The position numbers and the translations under genes are program-made. Positions 1 through 9,168 of a DNA stretch of 64,000 bases are shown piece after piece. Position 1 is the stretch's first letter. Each line of letters opens with the position of its first letter. The stretch spans positions 2,356,001 through 2,420,000 of the forward strand of contig JAKZAP010000014.1 in NCBI GenBank assembly GCA_023053575.1, given 5' to 3'. A model generated the notes under the pieces. It was given only the letters and a program-made list of their open reading frames with translations. It searched no databases and was not told the DNA's origin. This stretch comes from Branchinecta lynchi (lineage: Eukaryota; Arthropoda; Branchiopoda; Anostraca; Branchinectidae).

Positions 1-10
1 TACACAGCTA

Positions 11-139
11 ATGAGTTTATCAAAGGACACCATGAGCAAGAAACTGACTAAGCCAATATCAGAGATACACATATCTGTGGAAAGTCCATGCTTAAATCTA
101 CCAAAACTGGTTGTAAAGTTAGAAAATCCCAAGAAAGAG
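11..139 (+). other. Coding-like cassette in satellite, copy 1
   Basis: The frame reads a peptide containing KKLTKPISEIHISVESP followed by LNLPKLVVKLENP. Near-identical copies lie at 866-994, 14365-14493, 15237-15365, 16112-16241 and 17389-17517, and diverged versions at 1917, 2081, 2242, 18446, 18613 and 18775. The peptide pattern (TKPI.E, ESP, then LP.LV or LP.VV) is kept in versions whose DNA has diverged a good deal. I do not recognise the family. It could be exon relics of a repeat protein captured by the satellite, or chance open frame within a conserved spacer. Confidence 0.45.
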
Positions 140-865
140 AATCTGAGTCGACTGGATAAATTGAATGCTAACCGAGAATAGCAAATAAAACAGCAAAAAG
201 ATTATTTCAGTCAACTGGAAATGCAAATCAAACACAGCTCTGGTGAGCGATAAAATGTTCCATTGAGCGATACTTGACCACTTACTGTTGGTTAACCGGT
301 TATCCATGGAATGAATGACCATTTGTTGTCTGTTGTCCAAAGTCAACTTTTAGTGGACAATGTCAGTCGACTGGATAAATAGAACCTATCAGTCAACTGA
401 GAATAGGAAATAAAACTGCAAAATGACGATTTAAGTTAACTGGAAATGCAAATCAAATGCAGCTCTAGTGAGCGATAAAATGCTCCATTGAGCAATACTT
501 GACCGCTTACAGTTGGTTAACCGGTGGTCCATGGAATGAATGACCATTTGTTGTCGGTCGTCAAAAGTCAACTTTTAGTGGACAATCTCAATAGATTGGA
601 TAAATTGAACGCTATCAGTCAACTGAGAATAGCAAATAAAATGGCAAATTAATAACTTAAGTCAACTGGAAATGTGAATCAAACGCAATAATAGGTTCCC
701 ATTGACTGTTACTTGACCGCTTACTGTAGTTGTGTAGAGACAGCCCCAAAATAGTATTTTAAGCATGGAACGAACTAGTACCGGACCAGGCAGTCAGGTG
801 AACTGAATAGTGAGACAACAAAAGATTCAACAGGGTCTAGCAGGTCAGTTAAAAAAACACAGCTA

Positions 866-994
866 ATGAGTTTATCAAAGGACACCATGAGCAAGAAACT
901 GACTAAGCCAATATCAGAGATACACATATCTGTGGAAAGTCCATGCTTAAATCTACCAAAACTGGTTGTAAAGTTAGAAAATCCCAAGAACGAC
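866..994 (+). other. Coding-like cassette, copy 2
   Basis: This is the same frame and almost the same peptide as the copy at 11-139. It is preceded by AAAAACACAG, which could serve as a splice acceptor. The frame runs on into the satellite monomer and stops within about 10 codons, at the GACTGGATAA word shared by all copies. Confidence 0.45.
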
Positions 995-1916
995 AATCTG
1001 AGTCGACTGGATAAATTGAATGCTAACTGAGAATAGCAAATAAAACAGCAAAAAGATTATTTCAGTCAAATGGAAATGCAAATCAAACACAGCTCTGGTG
1101 AGCGATAAAATGTTCCATTGAGCGATACTTGACCACTTACTGTTGCTTAACCGGTTATCCATGGAACGAATGACCATTTGTTGTCGGTCGTCCAAAGTCA
1201 ACTTTTAGTGGACAATGTCAGTCGACTGGATAAATAGAACCTATCAGTCAGCTGAGAATAGGAAATAAAACTGCAAAATGACGATTTAAGTTAACTGGAA
1301 ATGCAAATCAAATGCAGCTCTAGTGAGAGATAAAATGTTCCATTGAGCGATACTTGACCGCTTACTTTAATCGGTTATCCATGGAACAAATGACCGTTTG
1401 TTCTCTGTTGTCAAAAGTCACCTTTAGTCGACAATGTCAGTCGACTGGATAAATTGAACGCTATCAGTCAACTGAGAATAGCAAAATGAAACAGCGAAAT
1501 GATGATTTCAGTCGACTGGAAATGCGGATCGAACCCAGCTCTGGTGAGCGATGATAGGTACATTGAGCGTTACTTGACCGCTTACTGTAGCTTAACCGCT
1601 TAACCATGGAACGAATGACCATTTATTCTCGGTTGTCAAAAGTCAAATTTTAGTCCAAAATCTCAGTCGACTGGATAAATCGAACGCTATCAGTCAATGC
1701 AAATCAAACGCAGCTCTGGTGAGCGATAATAGGTTCCATTGAGCGATACTTAACCTCTTACTGTAGTTGTGTAGAGACAGCCTCAGAATAGTATTTTAAG
1801 CATGGAAAATGCATGGAAAAAGAATGGAAAAAACTAATACCGTCAGTCAGGTGAACTGAACAGTGAGGCGACAAAACATTCAACAGTATCAAGCAGGGAA
1901 GTTAAAAAAACAGCTA

Positions 1917-2042
1917 ATGAGTTTACCATAGGAACCCAGCAACAAACTGACTAAGCCAGTATCAGAGATACATGGATTTGTGGAAAACTCATGCTTAAAT
2001 CTACCAACACTGGTCGCAAAGTTAGAAAATTCCAAGAAATCG
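1917..2042 (+). other. Coding-like cassette, diverged copy 3
   Basis: The frame reads NKLTKPVSEIHGFVENS followed by LNLPTLVAKLENSKK, clearly related to the copies at 11 and 866. It has an in-frame TAG shortly upstream, in the segment that reads LSKDTM in the other copies. The frame continues to about 2100. Confidence 0.45.
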
Positions 2043-2080
2043 CATAGACAGCCTAGAAATTACATTTGTTTACCAAAACA

Positions 2081-2200
2081 GTTTTTTCAAAGCCACCTAA
2101 TGTGACACTTGGTAATCCAGAAACAGTGAATAATATATCGTTTGAAAGCCCAGGCTTCACTTTACCTGTTGTAGTTGGCAGAGTAGCAGAATTCTATTAA
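2081..2200 (+). other. Coding-like cassette, diverged copy 4
   Basis: A 40-codon frame follows a CAG and reads NPETVNNISFESPGF then TLPVVVGRVAEFY and a stop. The ESP...LP.VV pattern is shared with the neighbouring cassettes although little DNA similarity remains. The paralogous copy is at 18613-18736. Confidence 0.4.
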
Positions 2201-2241
2201 ACAACACAGAAAACAAAAAAAATAAATTTGTTTGCTTTTCA

Positions 2242-2355
2242 GAGCCCTATTCACTGAGAAGTACCAAGCCAATAGCAGAGATGAATACATGTATTGAAAG
2301 CCCAAGCTTCACTCTACCTGTAGTGCTGACACAAGCGCGTAATTCAAGGGACTGA
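2242..2355 (+). other. Coding-like cassette, diverged copy 5, with acceptor-like 5' side
   Basis: A good acceptor (TTTGCTTTTCAG) ends at 2242. The frame reads SLRSTKPIAEMNTCIESP then SFTLPVVLTQARNSRD and a stop at 2353-2355. It shares STKPI.E and ESP...LPVV with the other cassettes. The repeat copy is at 18775-18891. The acceptor plus in-frame stop make it look like the last exon of a small gene, but no expression evidence can be read from sequence. Confidence 0.45.
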
Positions 2356-2407
2356 CAGAGAAAAACAAAGAAAACACTTTTTTACTTAAAAAAAATTGGA
2401 AATTAGA

Positions 2408-2563
2408 TGAGACTGTTGGTCTGAATTTGAGACTGTTGGTCTCGTTTCCGAGACTGCTGGTTCCCGGCGCCATTTTTATGAGACTGGTGGTTCGAAACAG
2501 TGAGACTGGTGTGTTCGATTTTCAAAACGGCCGTGAGACTGGTGGACCACATTCCCCACCCTG
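2408..2563 (+). repeat. GAGACTG-TGGT cluster at the satellite edge
   Basis: Six GAGACTG words, most followed within a few bases by TGGT or GGTGG, are spaced about 20-35 bp apart. The same cluster recurs at about 18943-19099. Both copies end at the same base, after which the flanks are unrelated, so this is the end of the duplicated unit. Confidence 0.7.
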
Positions 2564-3239
2564 AGTGAGTGCTCAGCAAACACCTAAGCAACCCGAAAAC
2601 TGCCACTGTCTTAAATTGCCACCCTCCCTCCAATGAGTAGCAGATAGCAACAATCTGAAGATACGAGATGAGGAGCTACTGTACGGCGAGATGATCAAAG
2701 TCGTGCAGGCAGCAGGAGCGTCTTAGCATTCAAGAAGGATAGCGCAAAGACAGTTAAAGTGGGAAAGACCGGAAACTCCCGTGATCCCCATGATTCACAA
2801 CAAGCAGCGCCGTTTAGCGGATGTTCTTTCGTTAAAAATCGCTCTGTTGACATTTTTTTTCGTTTCGTTTATGATGAGCATCCTCTCTCCATTCAGATTT
2901 CCTCTTTAATTGAAATAAAAAACAAGTAGGAAAAGAATAAATAGCTTTTTAATGAAAAAAATTGTTGAATTCAGGATTTCAAATCAATTAATGTTGATAG
3001 ACTTTGCCTACTCACACCCTCTTGCTTTGATTATATTAATCGTCTACCGCTCAAATTGGACAAAGTCCAAACGCTAGGCAGCGTTCCGGTCGATTTTCAG
3101 AGACCCGGTTTTAGCGAAGTCACCGGTCTTTCCCACTATTATTGTCTTTGGGATAGCGACGGAGAAGAAAGGCAGAAAGGTACCGACAGCAAGTTGAACC
3201 CAACGCCAATACAAGTTGAAGGAAGGAAGGATACTTCGT
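2564..3239. other. Intergenic or intronic sequence with no gene recognised
   Basis: Apparently single-copy, AT-rich in its second half. I found no convincing exon here. If the first BOLA3 exons are in the window this is one place they could be, but I saw no stretch matching the usual BolA N-terminal helix. Confidence 0.5.
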
Positions 3240-3241
3240 TA

Positions 3242-3271
3242 GTTCGGCCCTGGCGAGGGTCCTCGGCAGGT
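3242..3271 (-). repeat. Penelope-like hammerhead fragment, degraded
   Basis: On the minus strand the stem CCGAGGACCCT, a short loop and AGGGCCGAAC match the 44-nt fold at 49342-49385, but the core CTGACGA reads CTGCCGA. It marks an old Penelope-like insertion. A related GTCGGGGAAGGAAACAAACC stretch at about 3791 may be its other side. Confidence 0.5.
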
Positions 3272-3289
3272 GCCAGGTGGTCAGTCTTT

Positions 3290-3795
3290 AGGGTCAGTAG
3301 TTGCGTTTTTTGTCCCTGTTCTGTTCGCTGTTTTCTCTCTGTTTTATATTTTTCCCGTTTTTGTCAAAACACGGAAAACGCTGTTTCTCAGTTTCCCGTT
3401 TTTCGTACGCTGTTCCGTGTTCTGTGTTCCGCTGTCTGTTTGGCAAAACACGGAACTTGCTCTCCTAGCATGTTTTATCACTGTTCAGATAGAAAATTGC
3501 AGAGAGATTCGCAGATAGAAAAGAAAGAATTGCAGAAGTTCAGAGAATAAAGATGGACCCTAAAGTATGGTCGTTTTGGAATTTAATTTGCAATTTAACA
3601 GATTTCCCACCTAAGACGTGCTCAAGAACCTAAATTTGCTTTTTCGACAGAACAGCGACAAAACACGAAACAGAGAACAGGGTAAGCAAAAATTCCATTT
3701 TTTTTTTTTTTTTTTTTTTTTTTTATCAAAACTAGACAACTGTGAACACAGAACACGGAACAGAAACCAGAGACAAAAAACGCAACTAATGTCGG
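3290..3795. repeat. Imperfect inverted repeat rich in TGTTCTGTTC words
   Basis: The left arm (about 3295-3460) reads TAGTTGCGTTTTTTGTC followed by CTGTTCTGTTC and CCGTGTTCTGTGTTCCG words. The right arm (about 3640-3790) is its imperfect reverse complement, ending GACAAAAAACGCAACTAA. A 27-T run lies at 3698-3724. The 164-codon open frame across the left arm is low-complexity and I do not call it a gene. Confidence 0.6.
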
Positions 3796-3857
3796 GGAAG
3801 GAAACAAACCTGTAATCCAAGACCAAGACGATCTGACCCTACCTTTTTTTTTTTGGC

Positions 3858-6024
3858 CAAGTGCCATATAGCGATCGCAATTTCTGTCCGTCCGTCGGTC
3901 TGTCGGTCTGTCCAGGTTTTGCTAGTTCGGGCACTTCCACATAAGCTAGGATGATAAAACTTGGCAGGCATATCAGGGACCCCAAATGATTAAGTTGGAA
4001 ATAGTCACTTCCCCGATCCGAGCACCGTGGGGGGAGTGGAGGGAGGGGGAATCCGGAATCTTGAGGTATTTTTAACTTTTGAACGGGTGATCGGATCTCG
4101 ATGAAACTTGATATTTGGAACGACCTCATGTCTCAGACGACCCACTTAAAATCCGGACCGGATCCGGTGACTTTTGGGGGGAGCTGGAGGGGGCAACCGG
4201 AAATCTTGGGAAACGCTATGAGTGGAGGGATCGAGATGAAACTTGGTGGGAAGACACCTAGCAAACACTAGATACATCGTTGACATAACCGAGCCGATTC
4301 GGGCACTGTGGGGGGGAGTGGAGGGAGGGGGAATCCGGAATCTTGAGGTATTTATAACTTTTGAACGGGTGATCGGATCTCGATGGAACTTGATATTTGG
4401 AAAGACCTCATGCCTCAGACGACCTACTTAAAATCCGGACCGATCCGGTGACTTTTGGGGGGAGCTGGAGGGGCAACCGGAAATCTTGGGAAACGCTATG
4501 AGTGGAGGGATCGAGATGAAACTTGGTGGGAAGACACCTAGCAAACACTAGATACATCATTGACATAACCGAGCCGATTCGGGTACTGTGGGGGGAGTAC
4601 AGGGAGGGGGAATCCGGAATCTTGAGGTATTTATAACTTTTGAACGGGTGATCGGATCTCGATGGAACTTGATATTTGGAAAGACCTCATGCCTCAGACG
4701 ACCTACTTAAAATCCGGACCGGATCCGGTGACTTTTGGGGGGGAGCTGGAGGGGGCAACCGGAAATCTTGGGAAACGCTATGAGTGGAGGGATCGAGATG
4801 AAACTTGGTGGGAAGACACCTAGCAAGCACTAGATACATCATTGACATAACCGAGCCGATTCGGGTACTCTGGGGGGAGTAGAGGGAGGGGGAATCCGGA
4901 ATCTTGAGGTATTTATAACTTTTGAACGGGTGATCGGATCTCGATGGAACTTGATATTTGGAAAGACCTCATCCCTCAGACGACCCACTTAAAATCTGGA
5001 CCGGATCCGGTGACTTTTGGGGGGAGCTGGAGGGGGCAAACCGGAAATCTTGGGAAACGCTATGAGTGGAGGGATCGAGATGAAACTTTGTGGGAAGACA
5101 CCTAGCAAACACTAGATACATCGTTGACATAACCTAGCCGATTCGGGCACTGTGGGGGGAGTAGAGGGAGGGGGAATCCGGAATCTTGAGGTATTTATAA
5201 CTTTTGAACGGGGGATCGGATCTCGATGGAACTTGATATTTGGAAAGACCTCATCCCTCAGACGACCCACTTAAAATCTGGACCGGATCCGGTGACTTTT
5301 GGGGGGGAGCTGGAGGGGGCAACCGGAAATCTTGGGAAAACGCTATGAGTGGAGGGATCGAGATGAAACTTGGTGGGAAGACACCTAGCAAACACTAGAT
5401 ACATCATTGACATAACCGAGCCGATTCGGGTACTGTGGGGGAGTAGAGGGAGGGGGAATCCGGAATCTTGAGGTATTTATAACTTTTGAACGGGTGATCG
5501 GATCTCGATGGAACTTGATATTTGGAAAGACCTCATCCCTCAGACGACCCACTTAAAATCTGGACCAGATCCGGTGACTTTTGGGGGAGCTGGAGGGGGC
5601 AACCGGAAATCTTTGGAAACGCTATGAGTGGAGGGATCGAGATGAAACTTGGTGGGAAGACACCTAGCAAACACTAGATACATCATTGACATAACCGAGC
5701 CGATTCGGGCACTGTCGGGGGAGTGGAGGGAGGGGGAATCCGGAATCTTGAGGTATTTATAACTTTTGAACGGGTGACCGGATCTCGATGAAACTTGATA
5801 TTTGGAAAGACCTCATGCCTCAGACGACCCACTTAAAATCCGGACCGGATCCGGTGACTTTTGGGGGGAGCTGGAGGGGAGAACCGGAAATATTGGAAAA
5901 CGCTATGAGTGGAGGGATCGAGATGAAACTTGGTGGGAAGACACCTAGCAAACACTAGATATATCATTGACATAACCGAGCCGTGCCTACTCGTAACAAG
6001 TGCCATATGAGCTCGTAGCTCTTG
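3858..6024 (+). mobile_element. Family A element, complete copy with internal 281-bp tandem array
   Basis: The left end is CAAGTGCCATATAGCGATCG, then a (GTCC/GTCT)n run, then CGATGAAACTTGGCAGG-like modules. The right end is a 28-bp motif at 5997-6024 that starts CAAGTGCCATATGAGC and ends TAGCTCTTG. Other copies with the same ends lie at 31268-32920 and 51873-53100. Between the ends about seven units of 279-283 bp repeat head to tail (AAACGCTATG words at 4211, 4491, 4773, 5055, 5338, 5617, 5898). Each unit has two GATGAAACTTG or GATGGAACTTG modules, a GGACCGGATCCGG core and G-runs. No protein is encoded. Confidence 0.8.
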
Positions 6025-6029
6025 TATTT

Positions 6030-6170
6030 ATTTCTTTATTTAATTTTATTTAATTTTATTTCAAAATAAAGGCGGCACAACGTTTCATGCGCGAGCAAAT
6101 TGATTGCACTTGTCGTTAACCTACAACTAAAAAATATGAACAATTGTCATACAATAAATACACTATATTT
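6030..6170 (-). repeat. LINE 3'-end fragment next to the BOLA3 exon
   Basis: This matches 41700-41840 and 22570-22720, which sit just past the stop codon of a CR1-like RT remnant. Shared words include GCGAGCAAATT, CATTAACCTACAA and ACAATTGTCATA. The insertion ends only a few bases before the polypyrimidine tract and acceptor of the exon at 6179, so the repeat probably supplies part of the intron's 3' end. Confidence 0.7.
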
Positions 6171-6178
6171 CTTTTCAG

Positions 6179-6267
6179 GAGGATGTGGTGCTATGTACGC
6201 CGTTTTCGTGTCTTCCAAAGACTTTACTGGACTGCCTGTTGTTAAACAACACAAACTCGTGAAAGAG
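6179..6267 (+). CDS. BOLA3: BolA-like protein 3 (mitochondrial), internal exon
   Basis: The exon is flanked by TTTCTTTTCAG and GTAGGT. Read with one base from the previous exon it gives GGCGAMYAVFVSSKDF then TGLPVVKQHKLVKE. GGCGAMY, the following beta-strand and the QH.LV helix are hallmarks of BolA domains, and CGAMY plus QHQ.V are typical of BOLA3, which works with glutaredoxin 5 and NFU1 in delivering iron-sulfur clusters to mitochondrial lipoate and respiratory enzymes. The conserved cysteine and histidine that bind the cluster in BOLA3-type proteins are both present. It ends in phase 0 and joins in frame to 10488-10553. The N-terminal exons were not found and may lie upstream of the window. 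Confidence 0.88.
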
Positions 6268-6430
6268 GTAGGTTTGTATGCTGTTTTCAAACGTTACCTA
6301 GGAAGACTTTCCGAAATATTTCGGGAAAGATGGGTTCTTCACTATCTCAAACCTAGGCAAGGTTAGAGATAGTAAGCCTGTTGTTTTAGCGCCTGCAAAT
6401 TACAAAACTAACAAATTATTCTGAGATTAT

Positions 6431-6757
6431 GGTAGCGTTCCAGTGAAGTTATTACAAGATACGATGGTAAGAGGAGGGGCGAGCGCCGTATTGTGGTAGT
6501 TATTACGCTTTCTGGAGCGAAAATAATTACAACGCGAACATACGTCATCACTCTTACGGGAGTTCCTGCAGAACCGATAGTTATTATCACTTATGATGCT
6601 CGCGACCATCATAAGTAAATTATAACGATCGTAACAGTCGTGGAACGAAAATAATAAGTGGTAGGAGCCAATTTACTTAATACGGCGGGCTCTGGAACGG
6701 CAATAATAACACGAATGGTAACTATCGTAACTAATTATAAGTAGCTGGAACGCTACC
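6431..6757. mobile_element. MITE with 13-bp terminal inverted repeats
   Basis: The left end GGTAGCGTTCCAG (6431-6443) and right end CTGGAACGCTACC (6745-6757) are perfect inverted repeats. TAT flanks both ends and may be the target duplication. The interior has weaker palindromic similarity (GTTATTAC, GGAACG words) and no protein. It lies in the BOLA3 intron. The superfamily is not certain from the ends alone. Confidence 0.65.
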
Positions 6758-6777
6758 TATGTGACGGAAAATCTGTC

Positions 6778-7135
6778 CCTCTTATGCCTGCCAAGTTTCA
6801 TTGTCCCAGCACATCCGTAAGTACGAACTAGCGGGATCTTCGGAATTCCGCACCCCCCCCCCCCCCTTCAACCCCCCACAATTCCCGAATCCAAGTCGGA
6901 TACGGTATGTCAACGATGTATCTAGGACTTGTGATTGTTCTTCCCAACTCTAAGGGTTTTCCAAGATTTCCGGTTCCCCCCTCCTGCTCCCCCCCCCCAA
7001 AGTCGCCGAATCTGGCCCGGATCTTAAGCTGAACCAATTTTTTTTTTCAGATATTAAGTTTCATTAAAATCCGATCACCCGTTCAAAAGTTATAATTACC
7101 TCTAGATTCCGGATTCCCCCCTCCCTCCACATGGG
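6778..7135 (-). mobile_element. Family A fragment
   Basis: The minus strand carries the family A modules: GATGAAACTT-like words, AATCCGGAATCT and the CCGGATCC-like core, with C-runs on the plus strand at 6853-6868 and 6989-6998. Both element ends are missing. It sits in the BOLA3 intron. Confidence 0.7.
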
Positions 7136-7319
7136 AAGCAGAGGCGTCATTTATGGGGGGGGGGGGCATCTAGCCATGACAGATCATGAAGATAGCGAGG
7201 AAGAAGTTTTTTTGTGCCAAAATTTGACCTTACTGCGATGACACGGCTCCCGGGTTTTCGCGAAATTACAACCCTTTTAGTAAGAGTGAACTATGTTATT
7301 TTACATATTGTAGGTTAAA

Positions 7320-7846
7320 GCCGCGTTCACATTGACGCGACGCTGCGCGATGCGTTCCGTATGCATTTATCTTGCGTTGCGTAGCGTATCTTTCACACCA
7401 GCGAGAGAAGCCCTCACGCGGGATGCTTTACGTTTTCCTTTCTCGGCTTCTTCAGCCGCACTTTCGTTGCTTTCATCATTGCACTAAGTTTTACTTCACC
7501 ATTAACAGGTTTCCCCCCAGTTTTTCTTCACAAACTTCCATTCTTACACTGACAAAATCTGACGTATACGCGTTGACGCAACGCAAAAATAGAACTTGGT
7601 TCTGTTCTTGCTTTGCGTTTTGTTTGTCTGCGTAAGCTCTGCGTCGCATCACTGCGCAACGCAGAGCTTGCGTATCTCTGTGTGAAAGGCTCAAAGCGTC
7701 AGTGTGGGATGGAGGAGTAGCCACAAAAAGTAAGGAAAATGATTTTCATTGTTTTATATAAATAATATAAAAATAAGTTAAATTAGAAAAGAGGCTACGG
7801 GATTTAAAAAAAAAAAAACAAAAAAAAAGCGTCAGTGTGAAAGCGA
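7320..7846. mobile_element. Non-autonomous DNA transposon candidate
   Basis: CGCGTTCACATTGACGC at about 7322-7338 matches the reverse complement of GCGTCAGTGTGAAAGCG at 7829-7845 in 15 of 17 positions. Many GCGTTGCG and GCGCAACGC words lie between, and an internal GCGTCAGTGTG at about 7696 suggests a nested or shortened copy. No target duplication is clear. Open frames across it on both strands are not gene-like. Confidence 0.45.
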
Positions 7847-7976
7847 CTGAGTGTATGGGCCATCCGTAGCTACATAAGTATTATTATATTCTGTTCTATC
7901 TCAAAATGGGAATCAAGGTATTACTGGCCTGTCTGACGCATGTATACCATTTTTCCGGTAAAATGGTACCTTACCC

Positions 7977-9160
7977 CAGTGGTTCCCAACCTTTTCCGTA
8001 CCGCGTACCCCTAAACAAGGTTCGAAAAGGTTGCGTTCCCCCCATTTTCAAAATGTGAAAAAGGCGATATTTATGTCAAAATGAAAAGGAACACACGTGT
8101 AGAAATATATACAGCATCATAGAGACATTTGTGGCTGTGTTGTCGCAAAAATTTTGTCAAATCCGGCTCGATGTCATTAATGGCAACAGTTTTTACATTA
8201 TCACATATTTACCGGAGCTTGACACCACGTTTCCACTAAATGGATTTTGAATCGAGTCATAAGTTCTACCCTGTCACTGCAAACTGATGAATAACAGGCG
8301 TGTGAACAGTTTTTTTTTCAGGCTGCCCTCGGTACTGGAGCATGTCGCGAAACAGAATATTTTATTTCAATCAATCAATCTTTATTCTTCAAAACTTTCC
8401 TTACGGTATTAACAAAAAACCGAATATTTGTTCTCTCGTCAAACATGATTATATACAATTTGTGCTTTAACATAGTCAAATTTTCGTAAATTACACAACA
8501 ACAAGATACAACAAATTAAAACGCTAAAACTCAAACATCAACACAAAAAGGAAAAATTATTTTATGTCAGATTGTCGATCACAGCCAAATACTATCATCT
8601 GAGCTTCATCTGACACATCCCGCAAATCCGGGCTTTCATCAAGCTGCGTCGCGAACATTTTCGTTAATTTTGTTCTGGACCTGAATTACAATGTTACTTG
8701 CAATGCCTTCGCTTCTTTTATCAATATTGTTTGACACAGGAATTGATTTTACAGCAGTAGGCCAGCTGTTTTGGAATAAATATTATTTCAAGAATTTCAC
8801 TAGGGCTTGAATTCAGAGGCGTCACGCATGGGCTGGGGACCCCCCCTCCCCCTAAGGGCCTTAAGTGGTCGGCCAGTCGGTAACCGGTCGGCGCGAAGCG
8901 CCGCAATTTTTCATAAAAAACATTCATTTTTTTCGAAAAACAATATGTAAAATTACCAGCCACTCGGTAAAAATATCTTGCCACCAAACAACTTTTTGGC
9001 TAGTGATGCCTCTGCTGGTAATATTAGGCTTTCGGCAATAAAAATGAGTGAGGTAATATTTTGAAAATACAGATTAAACAGGTTTTGGTACCTTCGCGTA
9101 CCCCTTGCAAGGGTCTCGCGTACCCCTTTGGGTACGCGTACCACCGGTTGGGAACCACTG
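7977..9160. mobile_element. hAT-like non-autonomous element with 8-bp target duplication
   Basis: The ends are CAGTGGTTCCCAACC (7977-7991) and its exact reverse complement (9146-9160). The flanks are CCTTACCC on both sides (7969-7976 and 9161-9168), a perfect 8-bp duplication as expected for hAT transposons. There is no transposase frame in its 1184 bp. An antisense LINE-type 3' tail (ATCAATCAATCTTTATT at about 8370) and a family E element (8814-9014) are inserted in it. Confidence 0.85.
8814..9014. mobile_element. Family E small element nested in the hAT element
   Basis: The ends CAGAGGCGTCAC (8814-8825) and GTGATGCCTCTG (9003-9014) are inverted repeats with one mismatch. The interior has a C-run, a GGCGCGAAGCGCC palindrome and A/T-rich TTTTTCAT words. 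Related copies or pieces lie at 7139, 26700-26770, 31110-31255, 32925-33115, 42411-42720 and 48165-48270. Confidence 0.6.
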
Positions 9161-9168
9161 CCTTACCC

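Larger units (their letters stand above)
1..2563 (+). repeat. Satellite array, left block (about 220-bp monomer)
   Basis: Monomers recur every 219-225 bp (for example the GACTGGATAAAT word near 364, 589, 1219 and 1438) and share the words GGTTAACCGGTT, CCATGGAACGAATGACCATT and AGTCAACTTTTAGT. The monomers are interrupted by a longer segment (about 725-1000 and 1745-2040) that contains coding-like cassettes. The block ends sharply at 2563 and matches 17389-19099 in the same orientation up to the same last base, so the two are copies of one larger unit. Minus-strand open frames that recur here are shadows of the monomer. Confidence 0.9.

Noticed and set aside
119..1201. Minus-strand frames of about 75 codons recurring at 119, 974, 14402, 15274
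   Set aside because: They are shadows of the satellite monomer, hydrophobic and low in information, with the frame set by monomer length.
1..2040. Regular repeats with spacers resembling a CRISPR array
   Set aside because: The unit is about 220 bp, repeats differ, there are no short unique spacers, and the genome is eukaryotic.
3056..3550. Plus-strand 164-codon open frame
   Set aside because: Its second half is built of CTGTTCCGTGTTC repeats that form an inverted repeat with 3640-3790; no domain or splice support.
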